The notes: a model not told the origin generated them from the letters alone. A stretch of 15,354 nt of DNA from Candidatus Hydrothermarchaeota archaeon (GCA_015521945.1 WANG01000038.1:1-15354), one strand, 5' to 3'; shown: positions 6,395 through 12,722, counted from the stretch's first letter. Translations and numbers: made by a program.

Positions 6395-7168
6395 TTGGAG
6401 CTGAAGGTGCTCAGCGCTGATGAGAGGCACGCGAAGGTGCTGCTGAGCGGCGCAAGTCCAGCGTATGCCAACGCCCTGCGCAGGGCGATGATAGCGGAGG
6501 TGCCGACCCTCGCCATAGAGGATGTGATAATATACGAGAACACCTCACCCCTCTACGATGAGATTCTCGCCCACCGCCTCGGGCTGGTGCCCATACGCAC
6601 CGACCTGAGCAGGCTGAACCTCAGGGAGGAGTGCTCCTGCGGTGGCGAGGGGTGCCCGAGCTGCACCCTGACCCTGAGCCTGGAGGCGGAGGGTGAGGGC
6701 ATGGTGTACTCCCACGACCTGCGCTCCCCTGACCCGGAGCTTACACCCCTGCCGGGGATTCCCATAGTGAAGCTCAGAGAGGGGCAGAGGCTGAAGCTTG
6801 AGGCTGAGGCGGTGCTGGGCAGGGGCAGGGAGCATGCGAAGTGGCAGGCTGCGGTGGCGGGGTACAAGTACTACCCCGAGATAGAGGTGCTGGAAAGCTG
6901 CACCGGCTGCGGGGACTGCGTGGAGGCGTGCCCCAAGGGGATAATGAAGCTTGAGGATGGCAGGGCGGTGGCGGTGAACCAGGAGGCGTGCATCCTGTGC
7001 AGGGCATGCGTTCAGGAGTGCGAGGAGAACGCCGTGCAGCTCAGAGCCTCGGACGAGAAGTTCATATTCACCATAGAGAGCACCGGCGCCCTTCCCCCGC
7101 TGGAGGTGCTGAGGCAGGCGTGCAGGTGCATCTCCAAAAAAGCTGAGAGGATGATAGCATTACTGTAG
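6395..7168 (+). CDS. rpoD: RNA polymerase subunit D with ferredoxin domain
   Basis: RpoD is the archaeal counterpart of Rpb3 and of the bacterial alpha subunit, and it nucleates polymerase assembly with RpoL. The start is taken as TTG 6395, giving 257 residues (ELKVLSADERHAKVLL follows), with GGGAGGAG at 6379-6386; the upstream in-frame ATGs lie inside S11 and add a tail unlike RpoD. ALRRAMIAEVPTLAIEDV is the alpha-like dimerisation motif. A Cys80, 82, 87, 90 loop resembles the zinc loop of Rpb3. Residues 169-209 form an inserted ferredoxin domain with two complete sets: Cys169, 172, 175, 179 and Cys199, 202, 205, 209, enough for two [4Fe-4S] clusters. Two-cluster RpoD is known in Methanosarcina; some other archaea have one cluster or none. 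Confidence 0.95.
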   Translation: MELKVLSADERHAKVLLSGASPAYANALRRAMIAEVPTLAIEDVIIYENTSPLYDEILAHRLGLVPIRTDLSRLNLREECSCGGEGCPSCTLTLSLEAEGEGMVYSHDLRSPDPELTPLPGIPIVKLREGQRLKLEAEAVLGRGREHAKWQAAVAGYKYYPEIEVLESCTGCGDCVEACPKGIMKLEDGRAVAVNQEACILCRACVQECEENAVQLRASDEKFIFTIESTGALPPLEVLRQACRCISKKAERMIALL

Positions 7169-7180
7169 AAATACCGAGAT

Positions 7181-7264
7181 GCGGGGGTGGCCGAGTGGTC
7201 AAAGGCGCAGGATTGAGGGTCCTGTCCCTAAGTGGGTGCGAGGGTTCAAATCCCTTCCCCCGCA
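7181..7264 (+). tRNA. tRNA-Leu(GAG)
   Basis: The acceptor stem GCGGGGG (7181-7187) pairs with CCCCCGC (7257-7263), followed by discriminator A and no encoded CCA. The D stem is GCC/GGC. The anticodon stem CAGGA/TCCTG encloses the loop TTGAGGG with anticodon GAG at 7215-7217, reading CUC and CUU. A 15-base variable arm with a CCC/GGG stem (7225-7239) marks the type II tRNA expected for Leu. The T stem GAGGG/CCCTT has one G-U pair and the loop TTCAAAT. It begins 12 bases after rpoD and ends 25 bases before rpl18e. I see no intron and no convincing TATA box just upstream, so it may be processed from the operon transcript. Confidence 0.97.
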
Positions 7265-7289
7265 CTTCATCCAGTGAGGAGGCAGAGTG

Positions 7290-7646
7290 ATGAGGAAGAG
7301 CAGGAGCACCAACCCGAACCTCCAGAGGCTGATAACCGAGCTCGCAAGGCTCACCCACACTACCTCACGTGCCGTGTGGAGGGAGCTGGGTGAGAGGCTG
7401 GCGAAGCCCAGGAGCAGAAGGGCGGAGGTGAACCTGAGCAGAATCGCCAGGCACACCAGAGAGGGTGACACCGTTGCTGTGCCGGGGAAGGTGCTCGGTG
7501 CAGGTCGCATATCCCATGCGGTTACCGTGGGTGCCCTCGCCTTCTCGGAGAGCGCCGTGAGGAAGATAACCTCCGCCGGCGGCAGGTGCCTGAGCCTTGA
7601 GGAGCTCATGAAGGAGAACCCGAAGGGAGTAAAGCTCATGGAGTGA
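7290..7646 (+). CDS. rpl18e: 50S ribosomal protein L18e
   Basis: L18e belongs to the archaeal/eukaryal large subunit, in the L15 superfamily. The 118-residue product opens MRKSRSTNPNLQRLI and contains LAKPRSRRAEVNLSRIAR and VAVPGKVLGAGRISHAVTVG, all typical of the family, with SAGGRCLSLEEL near the end. I chose ATG 7290 over GTG 7287 because GAGGAGG at 7276-7282 then lies 7 bases upstream. The gene sits between tRNA-Leu and rpl13, its usual archaeal neighbour. Confidence 0.95.
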   Translation: MRKSRSTNPNLQRLITELARLTHTTSRAVWRELGERLAKPRSRRAEVNLSRIARHTREGDTVAVPGKVLGAGRISHAVTVGALAFSESAVRKITSAGGRCLSLEELMKENPKGVKLME

Positions 7647-7651
7647 AGGGC

Positions 7652-8083
7652 ATGAAGGTTGTTGACGCTTCCGGCATGATACTTGGAAGGCTTGCCAGCA
7701 GGGTGGCGAAGATGCTGCTTGAGGGGGAGGAGGTTGTTGTGGTGAACGCCGAGAAGGCGGTGATATCCGGGAGCAGGGATAGCGTGCTGGCGAAGTACAG
7801 GGAGAGAAGGGAGAGGAAGAGCATAGTCAACCCCCGCAGGCACGGGCCCCACTACCCCAGGAGGCCCGAGATGATACTCAAGCGGGCGGTTCGCGGGATG
7901 CTGCCCTACAAGCAGGGCAGGGGAAGGAGCGCCTTCAAGAGGCTCAGGGTGTACATCGGTACCCCCGAGGAGTACACCAGCGCGGAGAAGGTGAGCTTCA
8001 CCGAGGCGAGCTACACCAAGCTGAAGGTGCCGAGGTACGTTACCCTTGAGGAGCTGAGCAGGCACCTGGGTGCAAAGTTCTGA
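7652..8083 (+). CDS. rpl13: 50S ribosomal protein L13
   Basis: L13 is an early assembly protein of the large subunit. The 143-residue product has the N-terminal GMILGRLASRVAKMLLEGE, then VVNAEKAVISGSR, the basic segment RRHGPHYPRRPEMILKRAVR and GMLPYKQGRGRSAFKRLRVY. ATG 7652 gives the usual archaeal N-terminus MKVVDASG; a GTG at 7643 that overlaps the L18e stop would add three residues and cannot be excluded. The 3' end precedes rps9 by 10 bases. Confidence 0.96.
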   Translation: MKVVDASGMILGRLASRVAKMLLEGEEVVVVNAEKAVISGSRDSVLAKYRERRERKSIVNPRRHGPHYPRRPEMILKRAVRGMLPYKQGRGRSAFKRLRVYIGTPEEYTSAEKVSFTEASYTKLKVPRYVTLEELSRHLGAKF

Positions 8084-8093
8084 GGTGGTTGTG

Positions 8094-8492
8094 GTGAAGG
8101 TAGTCAACGCTTCCGGCAAGAGGAAGACCGCCATTGCGAGAGCCACGGTTAAGCCTGGCAAGGGCAGGGTGAGGATAAACAAGGTGCCCGTTGAAATCCT
8201 TGAGCCGGAGATGGCGAGGATGAAGATAATGGAGGTGCTCTACTTAGCCGGAGACGTCAGGGATAAGGTTGATATTGACGTTACGGTGAGAGGAGGAGGC
8301 TTCATGGGTCAGGCCGAGGCGGTGCGTACCGCCATAGGCAGGGCGCTGGTTGAGTACACGGGAGATGCCGAGCTCAGGGCGAAGTTCATGAGCTACGACA
8401 GGAGCATCATAAAGGGCGACGCCAGAAGGGCGGAGCCGAAGAAGTACGGCGGACGCGGCGCCAGAGCCAGGTTCCAGAAGTCCTACAGGTGA
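8094..8492 (+). CDS. rps9: 30S ribosomal protein S9
   Basis: S9 is a head protein whose C-terminal tail reaches the P-site tRNA anticodon. The 132-residue product starts VKVVNASGKRKTAIARATV and has the core VRGGGFMGQAEAVRTAIGRA and the conserved tail RGARARFQKSYR ending in Arg. The start is taken as GTG 8094 because GAGGTG at 8082-8087 is 6 bases upstream and the family begins there; an upstream GTG at 8070 would overlap L13. rpoN follows 4 bases later. Confidence 0.96.
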   Translation: MKVVNASGKRKTAIARATVKPGKGRVRINKVPVEILEPEMARMKIMEVLYLAGDVRDKVDIDVTVRGGGFMGQAEAVRTAIGRALVEYTGDAELRAKFMSYDRSIIKGDARRAEPKKYGGRGARARFQKSYR

Positions 8493-8496
8493 TGCC

Positions 8497-8691
8497 ATGC
8501 TGATACCCGTCAGGTGCTTCAGCTGCGGTGCGGTGGTGGCGGACAAGTACGAGGAGTTCAGGCGCAGGGTGGCGCAGAAGGAGAACCCGAAGGACGTGCT
8601 TGACTCCTTGGGCGTTGAGCGCTACTGCTGCAGAAGGATGCTCCTGAGCCAGGGAGAGTTTATGGAGAGCATGCATGTCAAGGGGCCGTAG
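8497..8691 (+). CDS. rpoN: RNA polymerase subunit N (Rpb10 homologue)
   Basis: RpoN is the small zinc-binding subunit that docks on RpoD and RpoL in the polymerase assembly platform. The 64-residue product starts MLIPVRCFSCG, has KDVLDSLGVERYCCRRMLL, and thus carries the CxxC and CC zinc ligands (Cys7, 10, 44, 45) of the Rpb10 family. It is a little longer than many archaeal RpoN proteins (about 55-62 residues), with a tail SMHVKGP. The last codons and the TAG stop lie inside the tRNA-Pro gene: 8682-8691 are shared, so the 5' acceptor stem is also the codons GG-GGC-CG region of rpoN. Maturation of the tRNA from a common transcript would remove the rpoN stop codon. Confidence 0.95.
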   Translation: MLIPVRCFSCGAVVADKYEEFRRRVAQKENPKDVLDSLGVERYCCRRMLLSQGEFMESMHVKGP

Positions 8692-8756
8692 GGTAGCCTG
8701 GTCCATCCTCCCAGCTTGGGGTGCTGGTGACCTGAGTTCAAATCTCAGCGGCCCCA
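8682..8756 (+). tRNA. tRNA-Pro(GGG)
   Basis: The acceptor stem GGGGCCG (8682-8688) pairs perfectly with CGGCCCC (8749-8755), followed by discriminator A and no CCA. The anticodon stem CCAGC/GCTGG encloses the loop TTGGGGT with anticodon GGG at 8718-8720, reading CCC and CCU. The T stem CTGAG/CTCAG encloses TTCAAAT. The D arm is GGGT/ATCC around AGCCTGGTCC. Its first ten bases overlap the rpoN coding sequence and stop. A TTTATG at 8659-8664 within rpoN is a weak TATA candidate at an imperfect distance, so co-transcription with rpoN looks more likely. I see no intron. Confidence 0.96.
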
Positions 8757-8785
8757 TAACCTTCTCCAGAAAGGAGGAAAGAGGT

Positions 8786-8989
8786 GTGAAGCTGACGAAG
8801 TACGAGAAGGCACGGATAATAGGGGCGAGGGCGCTCCAGCTGTCCATGGGCGCCCCTCCGCTTATAAAGCTCTCCAGGGACATGTACGAGCCCATATCCA
8901 TAGCCATAGAGGAGCTGAAGAGGGGTGTCATACCCATTACCGTGTACAGGAGGATGCCGGAGAAGAAGCTGCTGGGTGAGGAGGAATGA
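8786..8989 (+). CDS. rpoK: RNA polymerase subunit K (Rpb6 homologue)
   Basis: RpoK stabilises the clamp and catalytic core of archaeal RNA polymerase, as Rpb6 and bacterial omega do. The 67-residue product has the family signature TKYEKARIIGARALQLSMGA, then PPLIKL and DMYEPISIAIEELKRGVIP. GTG 8786 is the best start: AAGGAGG at 8771-8777 is 8 bases upstream and the signature follows within four residues. An open frame continues back through the tRNA gene to 8675, which I treat as chance. The stop overlaps the enolase start (ATGA at 8986-8989). Confidence 0.94.
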   Translation: MKLTKYEKARIIGARALQLSMGAPPLIKLSRDMYEPISIAIEELKRGVIPITVYRRMPEKKLLGEEE

Positions 8990-10230
8990 TGCCCGCTATA
9001 ATTGAGGAAGTGAGAGCCAGGAAGATCATAGACTCCAGGGGGAACTGGACGATTGAGGTGGAGATACTCACCGACTGCTCCGCCGGCAGGTGCGCCGCCC
9101 CCAGCGGTGCGAGCACCGGGAAGTACGAGGCGATGGCTTTTCCCGAGGGCGGGGTGGACAAGGCGATACTTGAGGTGGAGGAGAGCATCGCCCCGGAGCT
9201 AAGGGGCATGGATGCCGCAAACCAGGAGGAGGTGGACCGCATCCTCAGGGAGGTGGACGGTACGGATAACTTCTCCAACATCGGGGGCAACACCGCCGTG
9301 GCTGTGTCCCTCGCCAACGCCAAGGCTGCCTCCGGCGCCTGCGGCATGCCCCTCTTCCAGTTCCTCGGGGGCAACCTCGCCTGCGAGCTCCCCTACCCCC
9401 TGGGGAACGTCATAGGCGGGGGCGCCCACGCCGAGGGCGCCACGGACGTGCAGGAGTTCCTGGTCATACCCGTGGGAGCCCGCACCATCGCCGAGGCTGT
9501 GTGCACCAATGCCGAGGTGCACAGGAAGCTGGGGCGGGAGCTGGCGAGGGTGTGCGGCACCGTGGGCAGGGGCGACGAGGGCGCCTGGGCTCCAGCCATA
9601 GACGACGCAAAGGCCCTTGAGCTTCTCTCCAGGGTGTGCGACGCCGTGGAGGCAGAGACGGGAGTGAAGCTCAGGATGGGCATGGACATGGCTGCCAGCC
9701 AGCTGTGGAGCGAGAAGGACGGGTGCTACATCTACAGGAGGGAGGGGGTGAAGAGGAGCACCGAGGAGCAGATTGAGCACGTGCTTGAGCTTATAGACAC
9801 CTACACCCTCTACTACGTTGAGGACCCGCTGCACGAGGAGGACTTTGACGCCTTTGCGGAGCTGACCTCCCAGGCGAAGGCGCTGATATGCGGAGACGAC
9901 CTGTACGTGACCAACACCAGGAGGCTTGCCAGGGGTATTGAGAGGGGCTCAAGCAACGCCGTGCTCATAAAGCCCAACCAGTGCGGCACCCTCACCGACA
10001 CCTTCAGAGCCGTAAGGCTGGCGGACAACGAGAAGCTCACGCCCGTTATCTCCCACCGCTCCGGCGAGACCACGGACACCACAATAGCCCACCTTGCGGT
10101 TGCCTTCGGAATACCGATAATAAAGACGGGCACGGTGGGAGGGGAGAGGATAGCCAAGCTCAACGAGCTTATAAGGATAGATGAGGAGCTCTCTGGCAGA
10201 GCCAGGCTCGCCAAGCTCCCGGAGTTCTGA
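8986..10230 (+). CDS. eno: Enolase
   Basis: Enolase interconverts 2-phosphoglycerate and phosphoenolpyruvate in glycolysis and gluconeogenesis. The 414-residue product is of normal length. Visible features are the mobile loop SGASTG (40-45), Glu157 in DVQEF, the metal ligands Asp234 (GMDMAAS), Glu279 (VEDPL) and the Asp304-Asp305 pair (GDDLYVTN), Lys329 in the signature LIKPNQCGTLTDT, SHRSGET from Ser356, and Lys380 (IIKTG). All catalytic positions are present. Two tandem ATGs (8986, 8989) are possible; GAGGAGG at 8978-8984 is better spaced for the second, which would remove one residue. The position between rpoK and rps2 is a conserved euryarchaeal arrangement, placing a metabolic gene under ribosomal operon control. 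Confidence 0.97.
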   Translation: MMPAIIEEVRARKIIDSRGNWTIEVEILTDCSAGRCAAPSGASTGKYEAMAFPEGGVDKAILEVEESIAPELRGMDAANQEEVDRILREVDGTDNFSNIGGNTAVAVSLANAKAASGACGMPLFQFLGGNLACELPYPLGNVIGGGAHAEGATDVQEFLVIPVGARTIAEAVCTNAEVHRKLGRELARVCGTVGRGDEGAWAPAIDDAKALELLSRVCDAVEAETGVKLRMGMDMAASQLWSEKDGCYIYRREGVKRSTEEQIEHVLELIDTYTLYYVEDPLHEEDFDAFAELTSQAKALICGDDLYVTNTRRLARGIERGSSNAVLIKPNQCGTLTDTFRAVRLADNEKLTPVISHRSGETTDTTIAHLAVAFGIPIIKTGTVGGERIAKLNELIRIDEELSGRARLAKLPEF

Positions 10231-10240
10231 GGTGATGTGG

Positions 10241-10819
10241 ATGGAGACGAAGCTCACTTCCCTGGACAACTACCTGGCTGCGGGTGTGCATATCGGCACG
10301 CAGCAGAAGAACGCGGACATGATGCCCTACATCTACAGGGTGCGCCCCGACGGGCTGTACGTGCTGGACGTGAAGAAGACGGACGAGCGCATAGCGGTGG
10401 CGGCTAAGTTCTTGGCGAGGTTTCAGCCGGATAAGATTCTGGTGGTCTCCAGGAGGCAGTACGGCCAGGCGCCCGCGGAGAAGCTGGCAAGGCTCATCGG
10501 CGCTAAGGCGATAGTGGGAAGGTTCATACCCGGAATACTCACCAACCCCAACCAGCCGGGGTTCATTGAGCCCGAGGTCGTGGTGGTAACCGACCCCAGA
10601 GGGGACGAGCAGGCGCTCAGCGAGGCAGGTGAGATAGGCATACCCGTGGTTGCGCTGTGCGACACCGACAACAGCGCCTCGGGGGTTGACATAGTAATAC
10701 CCACCAACAACAAGGGAAGGAAGGCGCTGGCGCTCATCTACTGGCTTCTTGCAAGGGAGATACTCAGGGCGAGGGGTGAGGAGCGGGAGATACCCTTTGA
10801 GGAGTTTGAGGAGGACTAA
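10241..10819 (+). CDS. rps2: 30S ribosomal protein S2
   Basis: S2 bridges the head and body of the small subunit and is required for binding of S1-like factors or initiation in its relatives. The 192-residue archaeal protein contains YLAAGVHIGTQQKNADMMPY, YVLDVKKTDERI, VSRRQYGQ, a VVGRFIPGILTNPNQPGF block, and VVTDPRGDEQALSEA, with the acidic tail FEEFEED. ATG 10241 lies 6 bases after GAGGTG (10229-10234); ATG 10235 would add two residues. It ends the supercluster. Its TAA shares bases with the TAG of the convergent CBS gene at 10816-10819. Confidence 0.95.
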   Translation: METKLTSLDNYLAAGVHIGTQQKNADMMPYIYRVRPDGLYVLDVKKTDERIAVAAKFLARFQPDKILVVSRRQYGQAPAEKLARLIGAKAIVGRFIPGILTNPNQPGFIEPEVVVVTDPRGDEQALSEAGEIGIPVVALCDTDNSASGVDIVIPTNNKGRKALALIYWLLAREILRARGEEREIPFEEFEED

Positions 10820-11586
10820 AACCAGGCTGAGAGGATGCTCAGCCTGTCAGCCACGCCCCTGAGCTCCTCACCCGAAACCACGGGCAGCATGGATATGTCT
10901 CGCTCAAGCATGAGCTTGGCTGCCTCAAGCACGCCCTCCTGAGCATCAACCACCACCGCCGGGGTGGTCATGAGCCTCTCAACCCTCGGGCTCCTCTTTC
11001 TGCCCTTCTCGTCTTCAAGGCTCAGCCTCGCCCTCCCCCTGGAGATTATGTCGCTCCTGGTTATAACCCCCACCACGCGCCCGTTCTTGAGCACGGGCAT
11101 CCCGGGAAGCTCGCTCTCCTGAAGCCTCCCCCACACCCTGCTCACGGTGTCCTGGTGGGTGCAGTACTCGGGTGGGCGCATCACCTGGGCTACCGTGGAC
11201 TTCAGGGGCTTTCTGCCCTGCTCCACCAGGACCCGCATGACGTCTCTGGCGCTGAGCATGCCCACCAGGGTTGAGTCCTCTGGAGATGCCACCACAGGCA
11301 GGTGCTCCACACCCGCCCTTACCATCTTCTCTCCAGCCTCCTCAACCTCCTCTCCGGGATGGGTGGTTATGACCGAGGTGCTCATCACCCCAGATACACG
11401 CAGGTTGGAGCGGGAGGAGGTTATGCGGAGCACGTCGGTGCGGGTGACTATGCCCACGAGCTTTGAGTCGCTCACCACCGGGAAGCTCCTGTAGGGAAAC
11501 TCACGGAACATCGCCCTCGCCTTTGTTGCGGGGTCGTTCTCATCAAGGCTAAGCGGGGGCGTGCTCATCACGTCTCCTGTCTTCAC
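10816..11586 (-). CDS. Four-CBS-domain protein
   Basis: This 256-residue protein consists of four tandem CBS motifs, that is two Bateman modules: about residues 1-55, 63-120, 132-185 and 198-256. Each begins with a V/LM-x-x-P-like or MST turn and ends with V-G-x-x-x-R-x-D or a variant (GIVTRTDVL, GMLSARDVM, GVITRSDII); the last is degenerate (GVADRLSIL). Bateman modules usually bind adenosyl ligands such as AMP, ATP or SAM and act as sensors. No catalytic or DNA-binding domain is attached. The start is GTG 11586, with GGAGGAG at 11593-11599 six bases upstream; that site overlaps the end of the zinc-ribbon CBS gene, so the pair forms an operon. Ligand and partner are unknown. Confidence 0.88.
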   Translation of the reverse strand: MKTGDVMSTPPLSLDENDPATKARAMFREFPYRSFPVVSDSKLVGIVTRTDVLRITSSRSNLRVSGVMSTSVITTHPGEEVEEAGEKMVRAGVEHLPVVASPEDSTLVGMLSARDVMRVLVEQGRKPLKSTVAQVMRPPEYCTHQDTVSRVWGRLQESELPGMPVLKNGRVVGVITRSDIISRGRARLSLEDEKGRKRSPRVERLMTTPAVVVDAQEGVLEAAKLMLERDISMLPVVSGEELRGVADRLSILSAWF

Positions 11587-11589
11587 GGG

Positions 11590-12156
11590 CTACTCCTCCT
11601 CACCCTCAAGCATCTCGTCCCTGCAGGCTTCGCACACGAAGTTGCCGTTCACCTCGTACAGATTGACCCCCATGTCCCCGCAGTTCTCGCAGGTTCCCTT
11701 CTCGGGCTCCGGCTCGTGCACTGATATCCCGCCCTCCCCCTTCATCGCAACCATCTCACGGAGCACCTCTATCTGCCCGGGGGCTATGGCGAGGATGTCC
11801 TTGTTGGTGATTATCCCCACGAGCCTGCCGCCGTCTATTACGGGAAGGCGCCTTATGTTGTACTTCACCATCAGCTTGCTCGCCTCGGTTACGGTGCTGT
11901 CGGGTGAGATGGTCTTGAGGTCGGCGCTCATTATGTCCCTGACCTTCACCAGGGACGGCTTCAGGTCCGTCTCAGCTATGAAGTACGCCAGGTCACGCTC
12001 CGTGATTATGCCCACGGGCTTGCCCTTATCCACCACCACAACGCACCCTATGTTGTTGTCTGCCATAAGCTTCGCCGCCCTCTGAACCGTGGCGTCGGGC
12101 TCAATGGTTACTACGGACCTCGTCATTGCTTCCCTGACCATAACCTCGGTGTCCAT
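11590..12156 (-). CDS. CBS-pair protein with C-terminal zinc ribbon
   Basis: This 188-residue protein has two CBS motifs (about 3-60 and 72-128; GIITERDLA and GIITNKDIL are their ends), a short linker, and a zinc ribbon at 156-178 with Cys156, 159, 175 and 178 (CENC ... CEAC). It ends in an acidic tail. CBS plus zinc-ribbon proteins occur widely in archaea and their function is unresolved; ligand sensing with protein or nucleic acid contact is a guess. ATG 12156 is chosen because a TATA box lies 40 bases upstream and AGGTG-like bases are near; extension to 12252 would run through that box. The CBS gene downstream starts 3 bases past its stop. Confidence 0.88.
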   Translation of the reverse strand: MDTEVMVREAMTRSVVTIEPDATVQRAAKLMADNNIGCVVVVDKGKPVGIITERDLAYFIAETDLKPSLVKVRDIMSADLKTISPDSTVTEASKLMVKYNIRRLPVIDGGRLVGIITNKDILAIAPGQIEVLREMVAMKGEGGISVHEPEPEKGTCENCGDMGVNLYEVNGNFVCEACRDEMLEGEEE

Positions 12157-12159
12157 GCC

Positions 12160-12175
12160 CACCACCTTAGTGGTG
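12160..12175 (-). promoter_or_regulatory. Perfect inverted repeat at predicted transcript start
   Basis: CACCAC-CTTA-GTGGTG is a perfect 6-bp inverted repeat lying between the TATA box (12191-12200) and the ATG (12156) of the CBS zinc-ribbon gene. Transcription should start near 12169, within it. That placement suits a protein-binding operator better than an RNA hairpin, although its inner arm also holds the GGTGG ribosome-binding bases. Confidence 0.4.
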
Positions 12176-12190
12176 ATTCTAATAGCGTGG

Positions 12191-12200
12191 TATAAATAAT
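12191..12200 (-). promoter_or_regulatory. TATA box of the CBS zinc-ribbon operon
   Basis: Read on the minus strand, ATTATTTATA is a strong archaeal TATA-like element centred 39 bases before ATG 12156. It predicts a leader of about 13 bases. Confidence 0.6.
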
Positions 12201-12263
12201 TTTTTGAGCTGAGAATGAGTAGGCGTGCCTCCCTTCCAGGGCGCTGCTCCACAAGCGTGCACG

Positions 12264-12665
12264 CTAAGTGAAGGTGTAGCTCCTGGGGTCCTCGCCCAGG
12301 GGGTCTGCCCTGGCAAGGTCGGTGACGGTTATTATGCCCTCAAGGCTCTCCCTGCTTCCTACCAGAAGGCGCTTTATGCCGTGGGCTGCCATCTTCCTCG
12401 CCGCCTCCCTGAGGGTGGCGTCCTTAGAGATGAACTTGAGGTCGCGGCTCATGAACTCCTCAACCTTCCGCCCGGGCTCCACGCCCTCGGCAACTATCCT
12501 GTACACTAAGTCCCGCTCAGTGATTATGCCCACAGCCCTGCCCTTATCCACCACCACCAGCGAGCCTATGCCGAACTTACGCATCTCCTTGGCTGCATCC
12601 CGCAGGGTAGTCTCAGGAGGCACCGTCCTGACGTAGGGGGTCATCACCTCGCCCACCCTTTTCAT
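12264..12665 (-). CDS. CBS-pair protein
   Basis: This 133-residue stand-alone Bateman module has two CBS motifs at about 3-60 and 67-122. The first has GSLVVVDKGRAVGIITERDL, very close to the corresponding segment of the neighbouring CBS zinc-ribbon protein (GCVVVVDKGKPVGIITERDL), so the two are probable paralogues by local duplication. Such proteins are expected to bind adenosyl ligands, but no ligand can be assigned here. ATG 12665 is preceded by a TATA-like CTTTATTAA centred 28 bases upstream, so the message is probably leaderless. A separate TATA box serves the downstream CBS pair, so the three genes form at least two transcripts. Confidence 0.87.
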   Translation of the reverse strand: MKRVGEVMTPYVRTVPPETTLRDAAKEMRKFGIGSLVVVDKGRAVGIITERDLVYRIVAEGVEPGRKVEEFMSRDLKFISKDATLREAARKMAAHGIKRLLVGSRESLEGIITVTDLARADPLGEDPRSYTFT

Positions 12666-12688
12666 GCTTAAATATTGGGCGGGGATGG

Positions 12689-12697
12689 TTAATAAAG
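12689..12697 (-). promoter_or_regulatory. TATA box of the CBS-pair gene
   Basis: Read on the minus strand, CTTTATTAA is centred near 12693 and predicts a start near 12667, two bases before the ATG. On the plus strand the same bases (TTAATAAAG) are a second, weaker candidate promoter for the membrane protein gene at 12776. Confidence 0.45.
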
Positions 12698-12722
12698 TTT
12701 GAGCTTCAGAAAATGGTTCGGA

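Noticed and set aside
5896..6543. A 215-residue open frame on the minus strand
   Set aside because: It covers the S4 end, S11 and the RpoD start, all recognisable on the plus strand; no promoter or ribosome binding site supports it.
7199..8182. A 327-residue open frame on the minus strand
   Set aside because: It runs antisense to tRNA-Leu, L18e, L13 and the start of S9, all clear genes on the plus strand; low stop density on the opposite strand of GC-rich genes explains it.
8675..8785. RpoK extended upstream through the tRNA-Pro gene
   Set aside because: The extension is a translation of the tRNA; a strong ribosome binding site at 8771-8777 supports GTG 8786.
9199..9834. A 211-residue open frame on the minus strand
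   Set aside because: It is antisense to the catalytic core of enolase and has His/Gly/Val-rich composition typical of shadow frames.
12225..12509. A 94-residue plus-strand frame across the start of the CBS region
   Set aside because: It is antisense to the CBS-pair gene, with no ribosome binding site or family resemblance.
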